DNA from: Natrialba magadii ATCC 43099
GTDB lineage: Archaea > Halobacteriota > Halobacteria > Halobacteriales > Natrialbaceae
Reading direction: 5' to 3'
DNA length: 64,000 nucleotides
Assembly (NCBI RefSeq): GCF_000025625.1
Contig: NC_013922.1
Location: 558,001-622,000, forward strand
The position numbers and the translations under genes were made by a program. Of this stretch, positions 42,229 through 51,478 are shown piece after piece. The stretch's first letter is position 1. Each line of letters begins with the position of its first letter. A model generated the notes under the pieces. It searched no databases, was not told where the DNA came from, and saw only the letters and a program-made list of their open reading frames with translations.

Positions 42229-44061
42229 CTACGATTCGAACAGCGTCTCGAGTCGCTCGAGCGTCTCCGCTCCCGCAGTATCCTTGTCGTATCGTACACC
42301 CAGGAATCGCGGGAATCGCAGTGCATAGCCCGACGAGTACGTCGGCGACGTCTGGATCTCCTCGTAGCCAACCTCGAAAACGACGGCCGGCTCGAGTTCG
42401 ACCGCCGTTCCGTCCTCCGCGACGATGTGGGGTTCCAGCAGTTCCGTCAATTCCTCGAGTTTCTCGTCCGTGATGCCCGTCGCGACCTTGCCGACCGTTT
42501 CCAGGTCGTCGCCGTCGCGAACCGAGAGCTCGAACGTCCCGAGGAACGTCGCCCGCCGTCCCTCGCCCCACTCCGCACCGGTGACGACGCAGTCGAGCGT
42601 CTCGACGTCCGGTTTGCGCTTCTGCCAGTTCTTTCCGCGCCGGCCCGGCGAGTACGCTGAATCGGGGTTCTTGAGCATTATCCCCTCGTGGCCGGCCTCG
42701 AGTGCGTCCGCGTCGACGGCCTCGATTTCGTCAGGGTTGTCGGTGACCCACAGCAGCGAGAAGCCGTCGATCTCTTCGGGTTCTTGCTGGGGGCCCATCG
42801 CGAGCACCGACTCGAGTTGGTTGTGTCGCTCGACCAGTGGCTCCTCGAGGAGGTCGTCGCCGTCGGCGTGGAGACAGTCGAAGAAGACTGGGCGAACAGA
42901 GACGTTTTCGCGGGCTTTCGCCACGTCGTGCTTGCGCCGGAAGCGCTTGAGCACCTCCTGAAACGGCAAGGGGTTGCCATCGTCGTCAATCGCGACGACC
43001 TCGCCGTCCAGAATCGCGGGGCCGTCGAGGTGTTCGTCGGCAAACTCGACGACCTCCGGGAGTGCGTCGGTGACCGCTTCCATGTTCCGGGAGAAAACGT
43101 GCGTCTCGCCGTTGCTGTCGCCGTCTGGACCGCCAGGGCCTGCTGGATCGTAGTGTAACTGGATTCGCGCCCCGTCGTACTTCCACTCGACCGCAGCCTC
43201 GTCCCACTCCTCGAGTGCATCCGTAACCGTCCCCGCCTGCGCGAGCATGGCCTGGACTGGGCGACCGATCTCGAGGTCGATCTCGTCGAGTCCGTCGACG
43301 CCGTCCTCGCGGGCGGTTTCCGCGACCTGGCCGTAGTCGTTCGAGACCTGGAGTGCGCGTTCGACCGGCTCTTGGGGAACCTCGAAGGCCTCGGCGATGG
43401 CGTCCCGGACGGTACCCTCGCCGACGCCGATGCGCATTTCGGAGAGGACGAGGCGAGCGAGGTAGCGCGCTTCGTCGCTCGAGCAGCGGTTGAACAGCCC
43501 GAAGAGGAGGTCGACCTTCCGGTCTTGGCTGCCCGAGCCTTCGGCGGCCGCGAGGTCGGTAAGGGTGTCGTTTATTTCGCGGACGGTGAGGTCGCCGGTG
43601 CCGTTGCTGCTGTTGCTGTCGTTGCTGCTGTTGCTGTCGTTGCCGCTGTTGCTGCCGTTGCCGCCGTTGTTGCGGTCGTCCTGGTCGTCATTGTTGTCGA
43701 CAGCACCACCAGCGCCACTGCCACCGCCGCTCATGAACGCACCCAACCCCTGCTGGCCGCCGAAGTCGTAGCTCGCCGCCACCGCACCGATTTCGCCGCG
43801 GTCGGCGAGTCGCTCCTCCACGTCGTCTGCGTCGACGTTCGTCCCCGCTGCACGGGCGATAGCCTCGTAGCAGGTGTTTGGCCCGATATCGAGCGTGGTC
43901 GAGTCCCAGGCTGGGAAGACCCGGCCCTGGACGAACCGGGCGACGATTGGGAGATCGTCGCCGGCCTCTGCGAGCAGGTCGCGGACGTGGGCAACGATCT
44001 CGAGATCCGCGGATTCGGCCTCGATCGTGGCGGCGCGGTCTGCGAACGTGGCGAACTCCAT
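42229..44061 (-). CDS. ligA: ATP-dependent DNA ligase
   Basis: Archaeal replicative/repair ligase, 610 residues. The adenylated Lys is K294 in EWKYDGARIQ; the RxDG-x-loop and GPAILDGEVVAIDD segment and the C-terminal EGIMLKNPDS/W-K-R motif give the OB-domain end. The N-terminal DNA-binding domain is interrupted at about residues 107-155 by a Gly/Asn/Ser insertion (GGSGAGGAV, then N-rich repeats). This insertion corresponds to a tandem repeat in the DNA. It likely forms a disordered loop and need not harm activity. Confidence 0.96.
   Translation of the reverse strand: MEFATFADRAATIEAESADLEIVAHVRDLLAEAGDDLPIVARFVQGRVFPAWDSTTLDIGPNTCYEAIARAAGTNVDADDVEERLADRGEIGAVAASYDFGGQQGLGAFMSGGGSGAGGAVDNNDDQDDRNNGGNGSNSGNDSNSSNDSNSSNGTGDLTVREINDTLTDLAAAEGSGSQDRKVDLLFGLFNRCSSDEARYLARLVLSEMRIGVGEGTVRDAIAEAFEVPQEPVERALQVSNDYGQVAETAREDGVDGLDEIDLEIGRPVQAMLAQAGTVTDALEEWDEAAVEWKYDGARIQLHYDPAGPGGPDGDSNGETHVFSRNMEAVTDALPEVVEFADEHLDGPAILDGEVVAIDDDGNPLPFQEVLKRFRRKHDVAKARENVSVRPVFFDCLHADGDDLLEEPLVERHNQLESVLAMGPQQEPEEIDGFSLLWVTDNPDEIEAVDADALEAGHEGIMLKNPDSAYSPGRRGKNWQKRKPDVETLDCVVTGAEWGEGRRATFLGTFELSVRDGDDLETVGKVATGITDEKLEELTELLEPHIVAEDGTAVELEPAVVFEVGYEEIQTSPTYSSGYALRFPRFLGVRYDKDTAGAETLERLETLFES
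43603..43675. repeat. GTTGCTGCT-type repeat in ligA
   Basis: Plus-strand CTG/TTG-rich repeat with an 18-base period (GTTGCTGCTGTTGCTGTC) encoding the Asn/Ser/Gly insertion of the ligase. Read on the minus strand the codons are AAC, AGC and GGC types. Confidence 0.8.
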
Positions 44062-44132
44062 CGGCGGTGTCTATCGCCGGGGAGGCTAAAACGGTTCTGA
44101 GACCGGGCGACTGAGACAGCTTTCTGGAAGAG

Positions 44133-45191
44133 CTATCGCTCGAGTGCGTGTAACGTGCCGTCGAAACTACCGACGACAACCAGTTCGTCACTAATCGCTG
44201 GCGTCGACCCGACCTCGTCGTCGGTCTGGTATGACCAGCGTTCGCTTCCGTCAGCCGCGTCGACTGCGTATAGCGAGTTGTCAGCGGATCCGACGTAGAC
44301 GATTCCGTCGGCGGACGAGGGCGAGAAGACGAGTCCATCTGTGTCGAACGTCCACTCCTCGGTTCCGTCGCTGGCATCGACGGCATATAGTTTGCCATCG
44401 CCACTGCCGACGTACACCGTCCCGTCAGCGACAGTGGGATTTGAATTGGTACCCCCGTTCGTCTCGAACGACCACAATTCTTCACCGTGGGTATCGACCG
44501 CGGAGAGGACGCCGTCGGAATTCGCGATATAGATCGTTCCATTGACGACGGTCGGATCAGAGACAATTGAGCTCTCGGTTTCGAACGCCCACTCTTCAGT
44601 CCCATCTGCAGCGTTGAGGGCGTATAGCGAGTTATCACGACTGCCGGCGTAGACTGTCCCGTCGTCGACTGCGGGAGAGGTCTGGACGCTGTCTCCCGTT
44701 TCGAACGCCCACTCTTCCGTTCCGTCTCGGGAATCAAGTGCGTACACGAACGAGTCGTTACAACCGACGTATACGGTCTCTGCTGCGAGTGCTGGTGAGG
44801 AGAGAACGGGTAACTGTGGAATATTTGGACGGAATGACCAGTTCTTGGTTCCGTCCAGATGAAACCCATAGACTGTGTCCAACACGCCGGTCTGACCAGT
44901 ACTTCCAATGTACAAACCGTCGTCGCTTACCGCCGGTGTCACCCGGACCACGTCGTCCATTTGTGGTCCAGTGTTCCATACTCTTTCGCCAGTATTTAAC
45001 TCAAATACGTGGACACCACCCCCTTGGCTTCCGACATATATTCGTTCATCCGAAACTATTGGGAAAATCCTGATATCGGATCCTAATTGGCTTGTCCATC
45101 GTATGCGACCGCTATTTATTAACCCAGTACACCCAGATAAAGTGATAGTTATAATGGCCGATGATAAGTAGGTCCTGCGATCATATTTCAT
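44133..45191 (-). CDS. Exported PQQ-type beta-propeller lipoprotein
   Basis: A 352-residue protein with a signal peptide and lipobox (ITITLSGCTGLI) and seven or so near-identical PQQ-like blades. The signature is repeated W-A/S-F-E/D-T (for example EWAFETGDS twice, EEWTFDTDG) with VDDGTVYAGS, VVNGTIYIAN and VADGTVYVGS between blades. The high blade identity suggests recent internal duplication. It is probably an outer-surface scaffold. The 5' end and upstream region are AT-rich, marking the edge of an islet shared with the next gene. Confidence 0.85.
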   Translation of the reverse strand: MKYDRRTYLSSAIITITLSGCTGLINSGRIRWTSQLGSDIRIFPIVSDERIYVGSQGGGVHVFELNTGERVWNTGPQMDDVVRVTPAVSDDGLYIGSTGQTGVLDTVYGFHLDGTKNWSFRPNIPQLPVLSSPALAAETVYVGCNDSFVYALDSRDGTEEWAFETGDSVQTSPAVDDGTVYAGSRDNSLYALNAADGTEEWAFETESSIVSDPTVVNGTIYIANSDGVLSAVDTHGEELWSFETNGGTNSNPTVADGTVYVGSGDGKLYAVDASDGTEEWTFDTDGLVFSPSSADGIVYVGSADNSLYAVDAADGSERWSYQTDDEVGSTPAISDELVVVGSFDGTLHALER

Positions 45192-45280
45192 TGTATAATT
45201 TTATGGGCGTGGCAAATAAATATCTTATGATTCGGCCATAAGGTAAAGTATGCTACCTATGTTCCATTTGTGTGTGGGTC

Positions 45281-46768
45281 CTAAACATCAACTGATTGAT
45301 AAGCACCAGTCCGATCAATCAGGTCAGTTGTGGACCATTTTGCAATAGTTGACGAATGCTCACAAGGGCATGCTTCATCATAATACTCTAAGTGCCCCCA
45401 CTCAAATCGTGCGCGGGTCCTAACTTCTCTATAATATCCATGTCCAGCATGGTTATCAACGGTGATCCTAGCAGAAGCTACATCATCTGGGTGGGCTGGG
45501 AAATAATTACTTCCTGTATTATCACTGGCGTAACTATCGAGCGGGATATCCCAATACCATTCTTGCTCGTCACCAGACCCTTCTTCTGAAACATCTGGTC
45601 CAGAGCTACTTCCAGACCCGTCTGCAATCGCATAATCAATTACTGTGCTCCCGATTGAACCCCATTTACCCCCAACTGTTCCAGCAATATCTAACACAGT
45701 ACCTAGGAAATTTGGATCCGGATCCTCACTAGAATCCTTTGGTCTGGGATGGCGAAATTCTAACTCATTAAGTTCGGAGTCATTATCATCAGAATGACCG
45801 GCCCAGAACTCAACATTCGTCTGATATGGAACACCTTCATCTTGGTCGCAAGATTCAACATAAGGATCCGGTGTGTCTTCGAAATATAATTGCATATACC
45901 AGCGTTTAGTATTGGCAAAAGCGATTTCATGCTCTGATGTTAGTAAGTCCCCATCAGAATCATATCGACGATCTGCAAGGGTTGCATACTGACATTCCCA
46001 TTCCATTGTACGACTACTTTCATCGCACCGTGAGGGATATGCATGTAAGTCAGATGACTCAGGTGAGAGGTTCCGCATGACAACTCCCGCTTCTGAGTCT
46101 GCATCTGTTACCCTAGAACCTGAATCAATGGAGCGATTATACTCCTTTTCCGATTCCATATCCCTTGTCGGAATGTTCCGGATACTATTACTAGTTGGAA
46201 CCCCTGTATTTGGGACAGTAATTTCAGAAAATCCTGTAACAATTTCACGACGTGTTTCTGGTTTTAGCGCGCTTTCGACGTCATCTGCGGAAACCCCTTC
46301 TGATACAGGGTTCAAAGAAAATGCTAATGGTCCGTACTCTGCAGAGGGCCGTCTTAGCGTACCCGTGATACGATTATTGATGATGTCAATCCTTCCTTTT
46401 AATGGAAGTTCCACATCATCATGAGTAACAGTATATTGTGGATCAGTCTTTGAGAACGTGTATACATCAACTGAATCATTGTTGCTGTCACTAGATAGCC
46501 GGTTGTCAGAGCCTACCTCAATCGTGAACCCTGCAGCGGAGAGAGTCCCCTTAATCCCGTCAGAGTTAATATATAGAGTTGCGGTTGCATCATCCTGCAC
46601 TTTGTCTGTAACTGGGTCATACGTTTTCCCGACAAACTGAAGGGAACCATCAGCGGCAACAGTTCCGATGCCAGTGACCGTTGCGGAGCTACTAGCCGCA
46701 AAAACGCTCCCAAGAACGCTTCGTCTACTGAAATTAGAGGTTTTATCCTCGTTGTCAGGCTGTTTCAT
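45281..46768 (-). CDS. Large Tat-exported protein of unknown family, AT-rich
   Basis: A 495-residue protein. It begins MKQPDNEDKTSNFSRRS with a twin-arginine signal (FSRRSVLGSVFAASS) ahead of a hydrophobic stretch; there is no lipobox, so it would be released or cell-wall-bound. The body has beta-rich segments (LQFVGKTYDPVT, YINSDGIKGTLS, ELPLKGRIDI), Ser/Asp-rich linkers and Cys pairs near residue 250 (SRCDESS, WECQY) and at the C-terminus (ACPCEH). No family recognised. Codon use is AT-rich and Asn/Ser/Lys-rich, unlike neighbours. The ATG at 46768 is preferred over a TTG at 46774. Confidence 0.7.
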   Translation of the reverse strand: MKQPDNEDKTSNFSRRSVLGSVFAASSSATVTGIGTVAADGSLQFVGKTYDPVTDKVQDDATATLYINSDGIKGTLSAAGFTIEVGSDNRLSSDSNNDSVDVYTFSKTDPQYTVTHDDVELPLKGRIDIINNRITGTLRRPSAEYGPLAFSLNPVSEGVSADDVESALKPETRREIVTGFSEITVPNTGVPTSNSIRNIPTRDMESEKEYNRSIDSGSRVTDADSEAGVVMRNLSPESSDLHAYPSRCDESSRTMEWECQYATLADRRYDSDGDLLTSEHEIAFANTKRWYMQLYFEDTPDPYVESCDQDEGVPYQTNVEFWAGHSDDNDSELNELEFRHPRPKDSSEDPDPNFLGTVLDIAGTVGGKWGSIGSTVIDYAIADGSGSSSGPDVSEEGSGDEQEWYWDIPLDSYASDNTGSNYFPAHPDDVASARITVDNHAGHGYYREVRTRARFEWGHLEYYDEACPCEHSSTIAKWSTTDLIDRTGAYQSVDV

Positions 46769-46793
46769 AGCCAACTGATAATTCGACCAAGAG

Positions 46794-46800
46794 TTATTAA
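46794..46800 (-). promoter_or_regulatory. TATA-like box of the 495-residue protein
   Basis: Minus-strand TTAATAA, about 26-32 bases upstream of the ATG at 46768, within an AT-rich promoter region. Confidence 0.4.
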
Positions 46801-46968
46801 AACTTTTTGATAGTTCTAGATACTAATATAACCTCCGAAGATTATAGTATATTTTCATGGTACAATATCATAGACGATCTATAAAGAAGCAAAATGCCAT
46901 GTATATTTTCTAACGGGCAGAAAGGTTCAAAGAGGACCTTTAAACCAGTCGCGCACCCACACCGACGT

Positions 46969-48528
46969 ATGCCATCAGGGGACCTCGCAGCGCGGGTCAC
47001 AGACGTGTTGTCGGTCGACGCCGACGGCTACCGCGAGCACGCCGAGGCCGACGCCGAAGTCATCAAAGACGCCATCGAGGACGGCGTCTTCGACAATCCA
47101 CAGGCCATCGTCGGACTCGAGTACGAGTTCTACGCGATCAAGGACGACGACGCCACGCTGCGGCGGGTGCCGCGGCGGCTACTCGAGTTGATCGGTTTCG
47201 AGAAGGAACTCGGGCTGCACAACGCGGAGATGACGACGAGTCCGCAGCCGCTGAACGGCCACGGGCTGGCGGCCCAGGAGTCGGAGGTCAAAGCGCGTCT
47301 GCAGACGGCGCTGAACGTGACCCAGTCTGAACGCATGCGACTGGTCAGCGACGGACTCTGGACGATTCCCCCGGAGGGCGAGGACGCGACGACGTACCTC
47401 ACGGACAGCGTCGAGCGCACCGTGGAGGACGAGGCTGCGGAGGGCGGCGAGCGATCCGTTCGCGTCGCAACGAACATGAGCGACTCGGCGCGCTATCATG
47501 CGATGGCCAACACGGATAGAGCCGACGTGGCCGGTATGCGAGTCGAGGCACCGAACGTCTCCTTGCAGGCCGATACGGTCATGCCCGAGAGTCTGATCAC
47601 GTCGATTCAGCCCCACTATCAGGTGGCCCACGCCCCTGATCTGCCGACGTACTTCAACTACGCCGTCCGGACCGCTGCCCCGCTGCTCGCGCTCGGGGTG
47701 AACTCGCCGTTCTTCCCCGCCGACCTCTACGACGACGAGGCGACGGCCGAGGACGTGCTCGCGGATGGGTGGATGGAACACCGGATCAGCGTCTTCGAAA
47801 CCGTGCTGAACGACCCGAACACGGGCGAGGGGAAGGTTCGATTCCCGCAGGATCTCGACTCCGTCGAGGAGGCCGTCGACCGCATTGCCACCGACGATAC
47901 GATGGTTCCGATGCCCGTCGAGGCGGGCGAGCGCTTCGACGACCAGTTTCCCCACTTCCGTCGCAAGCACGGCACCTACTGGCGGTGGGTTCGGCCCGTG
48001 TTCGGCGGGCCGACGCGCTCGGCCGCGAACGCGCGCATCGAGTTTCGGCCGATTCCCGCCCAGCCAACCGTCCGGGACTCCGTCTCGTTCCTCGCGGCGT
48101 TCGCCGGCCTCCTCGAGAGTCTGGTTCGGCTCGAGCACCCTGTCCACGAACTCGACTGGCAGACTGCCCGCGAGAACTTCTACGCGGCCATGCGCGACGG
48201 GCTCGAGGCGGATATCGTCTGGATCACCAACGACGGCAAGGAGACGACGGACACGCTGGCGCTCTACGAGGATCTGCTGGCCCACGCCGAGGACGGGCTC
48301 ACGAGTCGTGGTCTGACCGAGGAGCAGGCCGCGAAGTACCTCTACCCGCTGCGCCGGCGTGTGCGCCAGCAGTTGACGCCGGGCCGATGGAAGCGCGAAC
48401 AGGTCCGTTCGGCAGTCGACGACGGCGCGGACCTGGAAACGGCGATCGAGACCATGCAACGAGCGTACGTTCGCCGCCAGCGCGAGACGCTGCTGGAAGG
48501 GAGTTTCGCTGACTGGATCGGCGACTGA
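46969..48528 (+). CDS. Glutamate-cysteine-ligase family (GCS2-like) protein
   Basis: A 519-residue ATP-grasp/GS-superfamily enzyme. The N-terminal metal/ATP site is GLEYEFYAIKDDD at 49-61, then HNAEMTTSPQPLNG near 85-98, and ARIEFRPIPAQPT near 365-375 corresponds to the conserved C-terminal Arg-Glu strand. It is longer than haloarchaeal GshA (about 360 residues) and diverges, so the amine donor or acceptor may differ; amide-bond formation on glutamate is the likely chemistry. The ATG at 46969 is chosen. It lies upstream of an aldo/keto reductase on the same strand, with an 82-base gap. Confidence 0.75.
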   Translation: MPSGDLAARVTDVLSVDADGYREHAEADAEVIKDAIEDGVFDNPQAIVGLEYEFYAIKDDDATLRRVPRRLLELIGFEKELGLHNAEMTTSPQPLNGHGLAAQESEVKARLQTALNVTQSERMRLVSDGLWTIPPEGEDATTYLTDSVERTVEDEAAEGGERSVRVATNMSDSARYHAMANTDRADVAGMRVEAPNVSLQADTVMPESLITSIQPHYQVAHAPDLPTYFNYAVRTAAPLLALGVNSPFFPADLYDDEATAEDVLADGWMEHRISVFETVLNDPNTGEGKVRFPQDLDSVEEAVDRIATDDTMVPMPVEAGERFDDQFPHFRRKHGTYWRWVRPVFGGPTRSAANARIEFRPIPAQPTVRDSVSFLAAFAGLLESLVRLEHPVHELDWQTARENFYAAMRDGLEADIVWITNDGKETTDTLALYEDLLAHAEDGLTSRGLTEEQAAKYLYPLRRRVRQQLTPGRWKREQVRSAVDDGADLETAIETMQRAYVRRQRETLLEGSFADWIGD

Positions 48529-48610
48529 GCGGCGTTTTCACAACTCAACGGTCACTGTCTCGCTTGCCGCTTCCCCCACGTCCGTGTACCGTCTCCCCGT
48601 AGCCCGTCCT

Positions 48611-49417
48611 ATGTCGTCACAGTCACCACAACTCCCGCAACCGGGTCTCGGCACCTCCGGCCACGAAGGCGAGTCGTGTACCGACGCCGTCGTCACCGCA
48701 CTCGAGTCCGGCTACCGTCACATCGACACCGCACAGATGTACGACAACGAGGAAGCCGTCGGTCGCGCGCTCGAACAGGCCGACATCGACCGCGAGGACG
48801 TCTTCCTCGCGACGAAGGTTCACCCGTCGAATCTGGCTGCGGAGGACGTACTCGAGTCCACCCGTGAAAGTCTCGACCGACTCGGCGTCGACACGGTCGA
48901 CCTGCTCTACGTCCACTGGCCGATGGGGGAGTACGACGCCGAGGAGACGCTGCCGGCGTTCGACGAGGCCGTCGAGGTGGGACTGACGCGCCACGTTGGC
49001 GTGAGTAACTTCACGCCGGACCTTCTCGAGGAGGCCGTCTCCATGCTCGATGCTCCGGTCGTGGCTCACCAGATCGAACTCCATCCCGAACTGCAGCAGG
49101 ACGAACTCGTTTCGCTCGGCCGCGAGCACGACATTCAGACGGTCGCGTACTGCCCGATCGCCAAGGCTGATGTCGCAGAGATCGGCGTTCTGCAAGAGAT
49201 CGCCGACGACCATGACGCGACGCCGATTCAGGTCGCGCTGGCGTGGCACTACGACCGCGAGAGTGTCGTTCCGATTCCGAAGGGGACGGGCGAGCACATC
49301 CACGAGAACTACGAGGCGCGCGAGATCGAGTTGACGGACGACGACCGCGACCGGATCGACGACCTCGATGCGGGTGAGCGACTGGTCGATCCGGACGACG
49401 CGGCCTGGAATCGGTAG
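48611..49417 (+). CDS. Aldo/keto reductase
   Basis: A 268-residue TIM-barrel NADPH-dependent reductase. The catalytic tetrad is visible as D39 and Y44 (GYRHIDTAQMYDNE), K69 (FLATKVHP) and H102 (LLYVHWPMG). The C-terminal coenzyme segment SVVPIPKGTG near 218-227 binds NADPH phosphate. It reduces small aldehydes or ketones; the substrate is unknown. The ATG at 48611 is chosen (MSSQSPQLPQ). Confidence 0.92.
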   Translation: MSSQSPQLPQPGLGTSGHEGESCTDAVVTALESGYRHIDTAQMYDNEEAVGRALEQADIDREDVFLATKVHPSNLAAEDVLESTRESLDRLGVDTVDLLYVHWPMGEYDAEETLPAFDEAVEVGLTRHVGVSNFTPDLLEEAVSMLDAPVVAHQIELHPELQQDELVSLGREHDIQTVAYCPIAKADVAEIGVLQEIADDHDATPIQVALAWHYDRESVVPIPKGTGEHIHENYEAREIELTDDDRDRIDDLDAGERLVDPDDAAWNR

Positions 49418-49527
49418 CGGCAGCGAGCGATCCGCTTTCTCGGAACGGACGGCCCACTAGTCTGGTAGCTCGTTCGCTGTTTCTGACAATTCGTGCGGTG
49501 TGGTACCACTCTCTGGGCCACAAGTGA

Positions 49528-49534
49528 TTAAGTA
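49528..49534 (+). promoter_or_regulatory. TATA-like box of cofD
   Basis: TTAAGTA, about 26 bases upstream of the cofD ATG at 49557, consistent with a leaderless transcript of the cofD pair. Confidence 0.4.
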
Positions 49535-49556
49535 TTCTCAGGCGAGAGTCTGGAAT

Positions 49557-50549
49557 ATGGTTACCTTCCTCTCCGGGGGCACCGGGACGCCGAAGCTGTT
49601 AGACGGTGCTGGCGCCGCGTTCTCACCGGAGGAGACCACAATTGTCGCCAACACGGGCGACGATATCGAACTCGGCGGACTGTTCGTCTCGCCGGACGTC
49701 GATACGGTACTCTTTCAGGGTGGTGGGATCCTCGATCGTGACACGTGGTGGGGCATCGCAGGCGACACGCACCGAACGAACTCGGCGCTGATGGATATCG
49801 CGGCAGCAGCTGATCTCCCCGAGGGGCCACAGTATCTCCCCGCGGAGAAACAGACCGCCGGCCGTGAGCTCGCCAACTGGCGTCGCTTTTCGGGCGTCGC
49901 CGAATTCATGACGATCGGTGACCGCGACAGAGCTGTCCATCTCACGCGGACCAGCCTCCTCGATCAGGGCGAGACGCTGAGCGAGGCGATCGCCACACTC
50001 GCCGACGCGTTCGGACTCTCGGTCGATCTTCTCCCGATGAGCGACGACCCCGTCGCGACCCTGATTCACACGCCGGACGGAATGATGCACTTCCAGGAGT
50101 ACTGGGTCGGCCACCGGGGCGAACCGACCGTCGAAACCGTCGAGTTCCGCGGCTCGTCCATGGCACAGCCGGCCCCCGGCGTGCTCGAGGCACTCGAGGA
50201 CACCGTCGTTATCGGCCCCTCGAATCCGGTCACCAGTATCGGCCCGATGCTCGCGCTGCCGGGCTTTGCGGACGCACTCGCCCAGACGACGGTCGTGGCC
50301 GTCTCGCCGTTCCTCGGCGACGAGGCGTTCTCCGGTCCTGCGGGCGACCTGATGGAAGCGGTCAACGCCGAGCCGAGCACCGAGGGGCTCGCAGCCGCCT
50401 ACCCGTTCGCAGACGCCTACGTCATCGACACGGACGACGACGCGGAGTTCGACCGGCCGACGATCCAGACCGATATCCGGATCGACGGCGAGGCCGATGC
50501 CGAACGAGTTATCCGCGCCATCGCCGAAGCGATCGATATCGTCAGCTAG
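49557..50549 (+). CDS. cofD: LPPG:FO 2-phospho-L-lactate transferase (coenzyme F420 biosynthesis)
   Basis: A 330-residue enzyme that transfers 2-phospholactate from LPPG to FO, giving F420-0. The start [17 protein letters not shown] is the family phosphate/GDP-binding loop; [10 protein letters not shown] near 37-46 and [11 protein letters not shown] near 230 are further signatures. Haloarchaea use F420 in some redox enzymes and in photolyase antennas. The ATG at 49557 is chosen. The next gene starts two bases after its stop, so the two form an operon. Confidence 0.95.
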   Translation: MVTFLSGGTGTPKLLDGAGAAFSPEETTIVANTGDDIELGGLFVSPDVDTVLFQGGGILDRDTWWGIAGDTHRTNSALMDIAAAADLPEGPQYLPAEKQTAGRELANWRRFSGVAEFMTIGDRDRAVHLTRTSLLDQGETLSEAIATLADAFGLSVDLLPMSDDPVATLIHTPDGMMHFQEYWVGHRGEPTVETVEFRGSSMAQPAPGVLEALEDTVVIGPSNPVTSIGPMLALPGFADALAQTTVVAVSPFLGDEAFSGPAGDLMEAVNAEPSTEGLAAAYPFADAYVIDTDDDAEFDRPTIQTDIRIDGEADAERVIRAIAEAIDIVS

Positions 50550-50550
50550 G

Positions 50551-51291
50551 ATGTTCTCCCCACCGCTCGCCCTCGCCAGTTTGAGCGGCGAATCCGACGC
50601 CGACTGGGCCCGTTCCGGTGCCGACTACGCCGGCTGTGCTTTCCTCGGCGGGATCGCCATCGACGACCGATCGAGAGCCGCCGCGCGCGAACTCGTCGCC
50701 CGCGACCGAACCGAGTTCCTCCCCGACGACCCCCTCACGTTCGTCGACCGCCAGCTTCAGGCACTCGAACCCGAGTCCACCCCGATCCAGCCGGCGGTCA
50801 ACGTCCGCAGCGCGACCCGGGAACCGATCCGCGACGTGGCTCAGGTCTGTCACGAGCATGACGCACTGCTCGAAATCAACGCCCACTGCCGACAGGACGA
50901 ACTGTGCGCCGTCGGCTGCGGTGAGACGCTCCTCGCGGACACGGATCGCCTGGCGGGCTACGTCGAAACGGCAGCCAGCACCAGCGCAGCCGTCGGTGTG
51001 AAGGTCCGCGCCGAAGTCCCCGGTGTCGAGTTGCCTGTGTTGGCGGGTGTACTCGAGTCTGCCGGTGCGTCGTTCGTCCACGTCGACGCGATGGATACGG
51101 AGTCGGTCATCGCCGAGATTGCGGACGCCACGGACCTCTTCGTAATCGCGAACAACGGCGTCCGTGACGAGGAGACGGTTCGGGAGTACGTCGAGTACGG
51201 TGCGGATGCGGTGAGTGTGGGTCGGCCGAGTGACAATCCTGTTGTACTCGAGCGGGTCCACGATGCGGTGGTGGCGCAGTTGGAGTCGTGA
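50551..51291 (+). CDS. TIM-barrel protein, dihydrouridine-synthase-like (MJ0144-type)
   Basis: A 246-residue (beta/alpha)8-like protein. It has the phosphate-binding C-terminal segment (FVIANNGVRDEETV, ADAVSVGRPSDNP) seen in FMN-dependent DUS/dihydroorotate dehydrogenase barrels, and an early HCRQDELCAVGCGETLL Cys segment near 110-126. It is similar to archaeal MJ0144-like proteins of uncertain role. It follows cofD by two bases (TAGgATG), so a link with F420 or flavin metabolism is suggested by position only. Confidence 0.7.
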   Translation: MFSPPLALASLSGESDADWARSGADYAGCAFLGGIAIDDRSRAAARELVARDRTEFLPDDPLTFVDRQLQALEPESTPIQPAVNVRSATREPIRDVAQVCHEHDALLEINAHCRQDELCAVGCGETLLADTDRLAGYVETAASTSAAVGVKVRAEVPGVELPVLAGVLESAGASFVHVDAMDTESVIAEIADATDLFVIANNGVRDEETVREYVEYGADAVSVGRPSDNPVVLERVHDAVVAQLES

Positions 51292-51478
51292 TGGAACTCG
51301 GCTCTATCGCGGAGTGAGCACACGGTTTCTCGCCTCTGTCTATGTCCTCTTCTGTCTGCGCTCGGTTCCGTCTGTGTGCTCTCCTATCTGCTTCGATTTC
51401 GCCTGTGTGCTCTCGCATCACCCACATCTACAGCGAAACCACGAAAGGACTTTCCAGCAGGCACACCTCCACCCCGCT

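Noticed and set aside
43688-44908. A 406-codon minus-strand frame spanning the ligase 5' end and the propeller gene
   Set aside because: It overlaps two better-supported genes in another frame and has low-complexity Ser/Arg composition.
47179-48459. A 426-codon frame antisense to the GCS2-like gene
   Set aside because: Arg/Val-rich mirror translation; the sense frame has conserved motifs.
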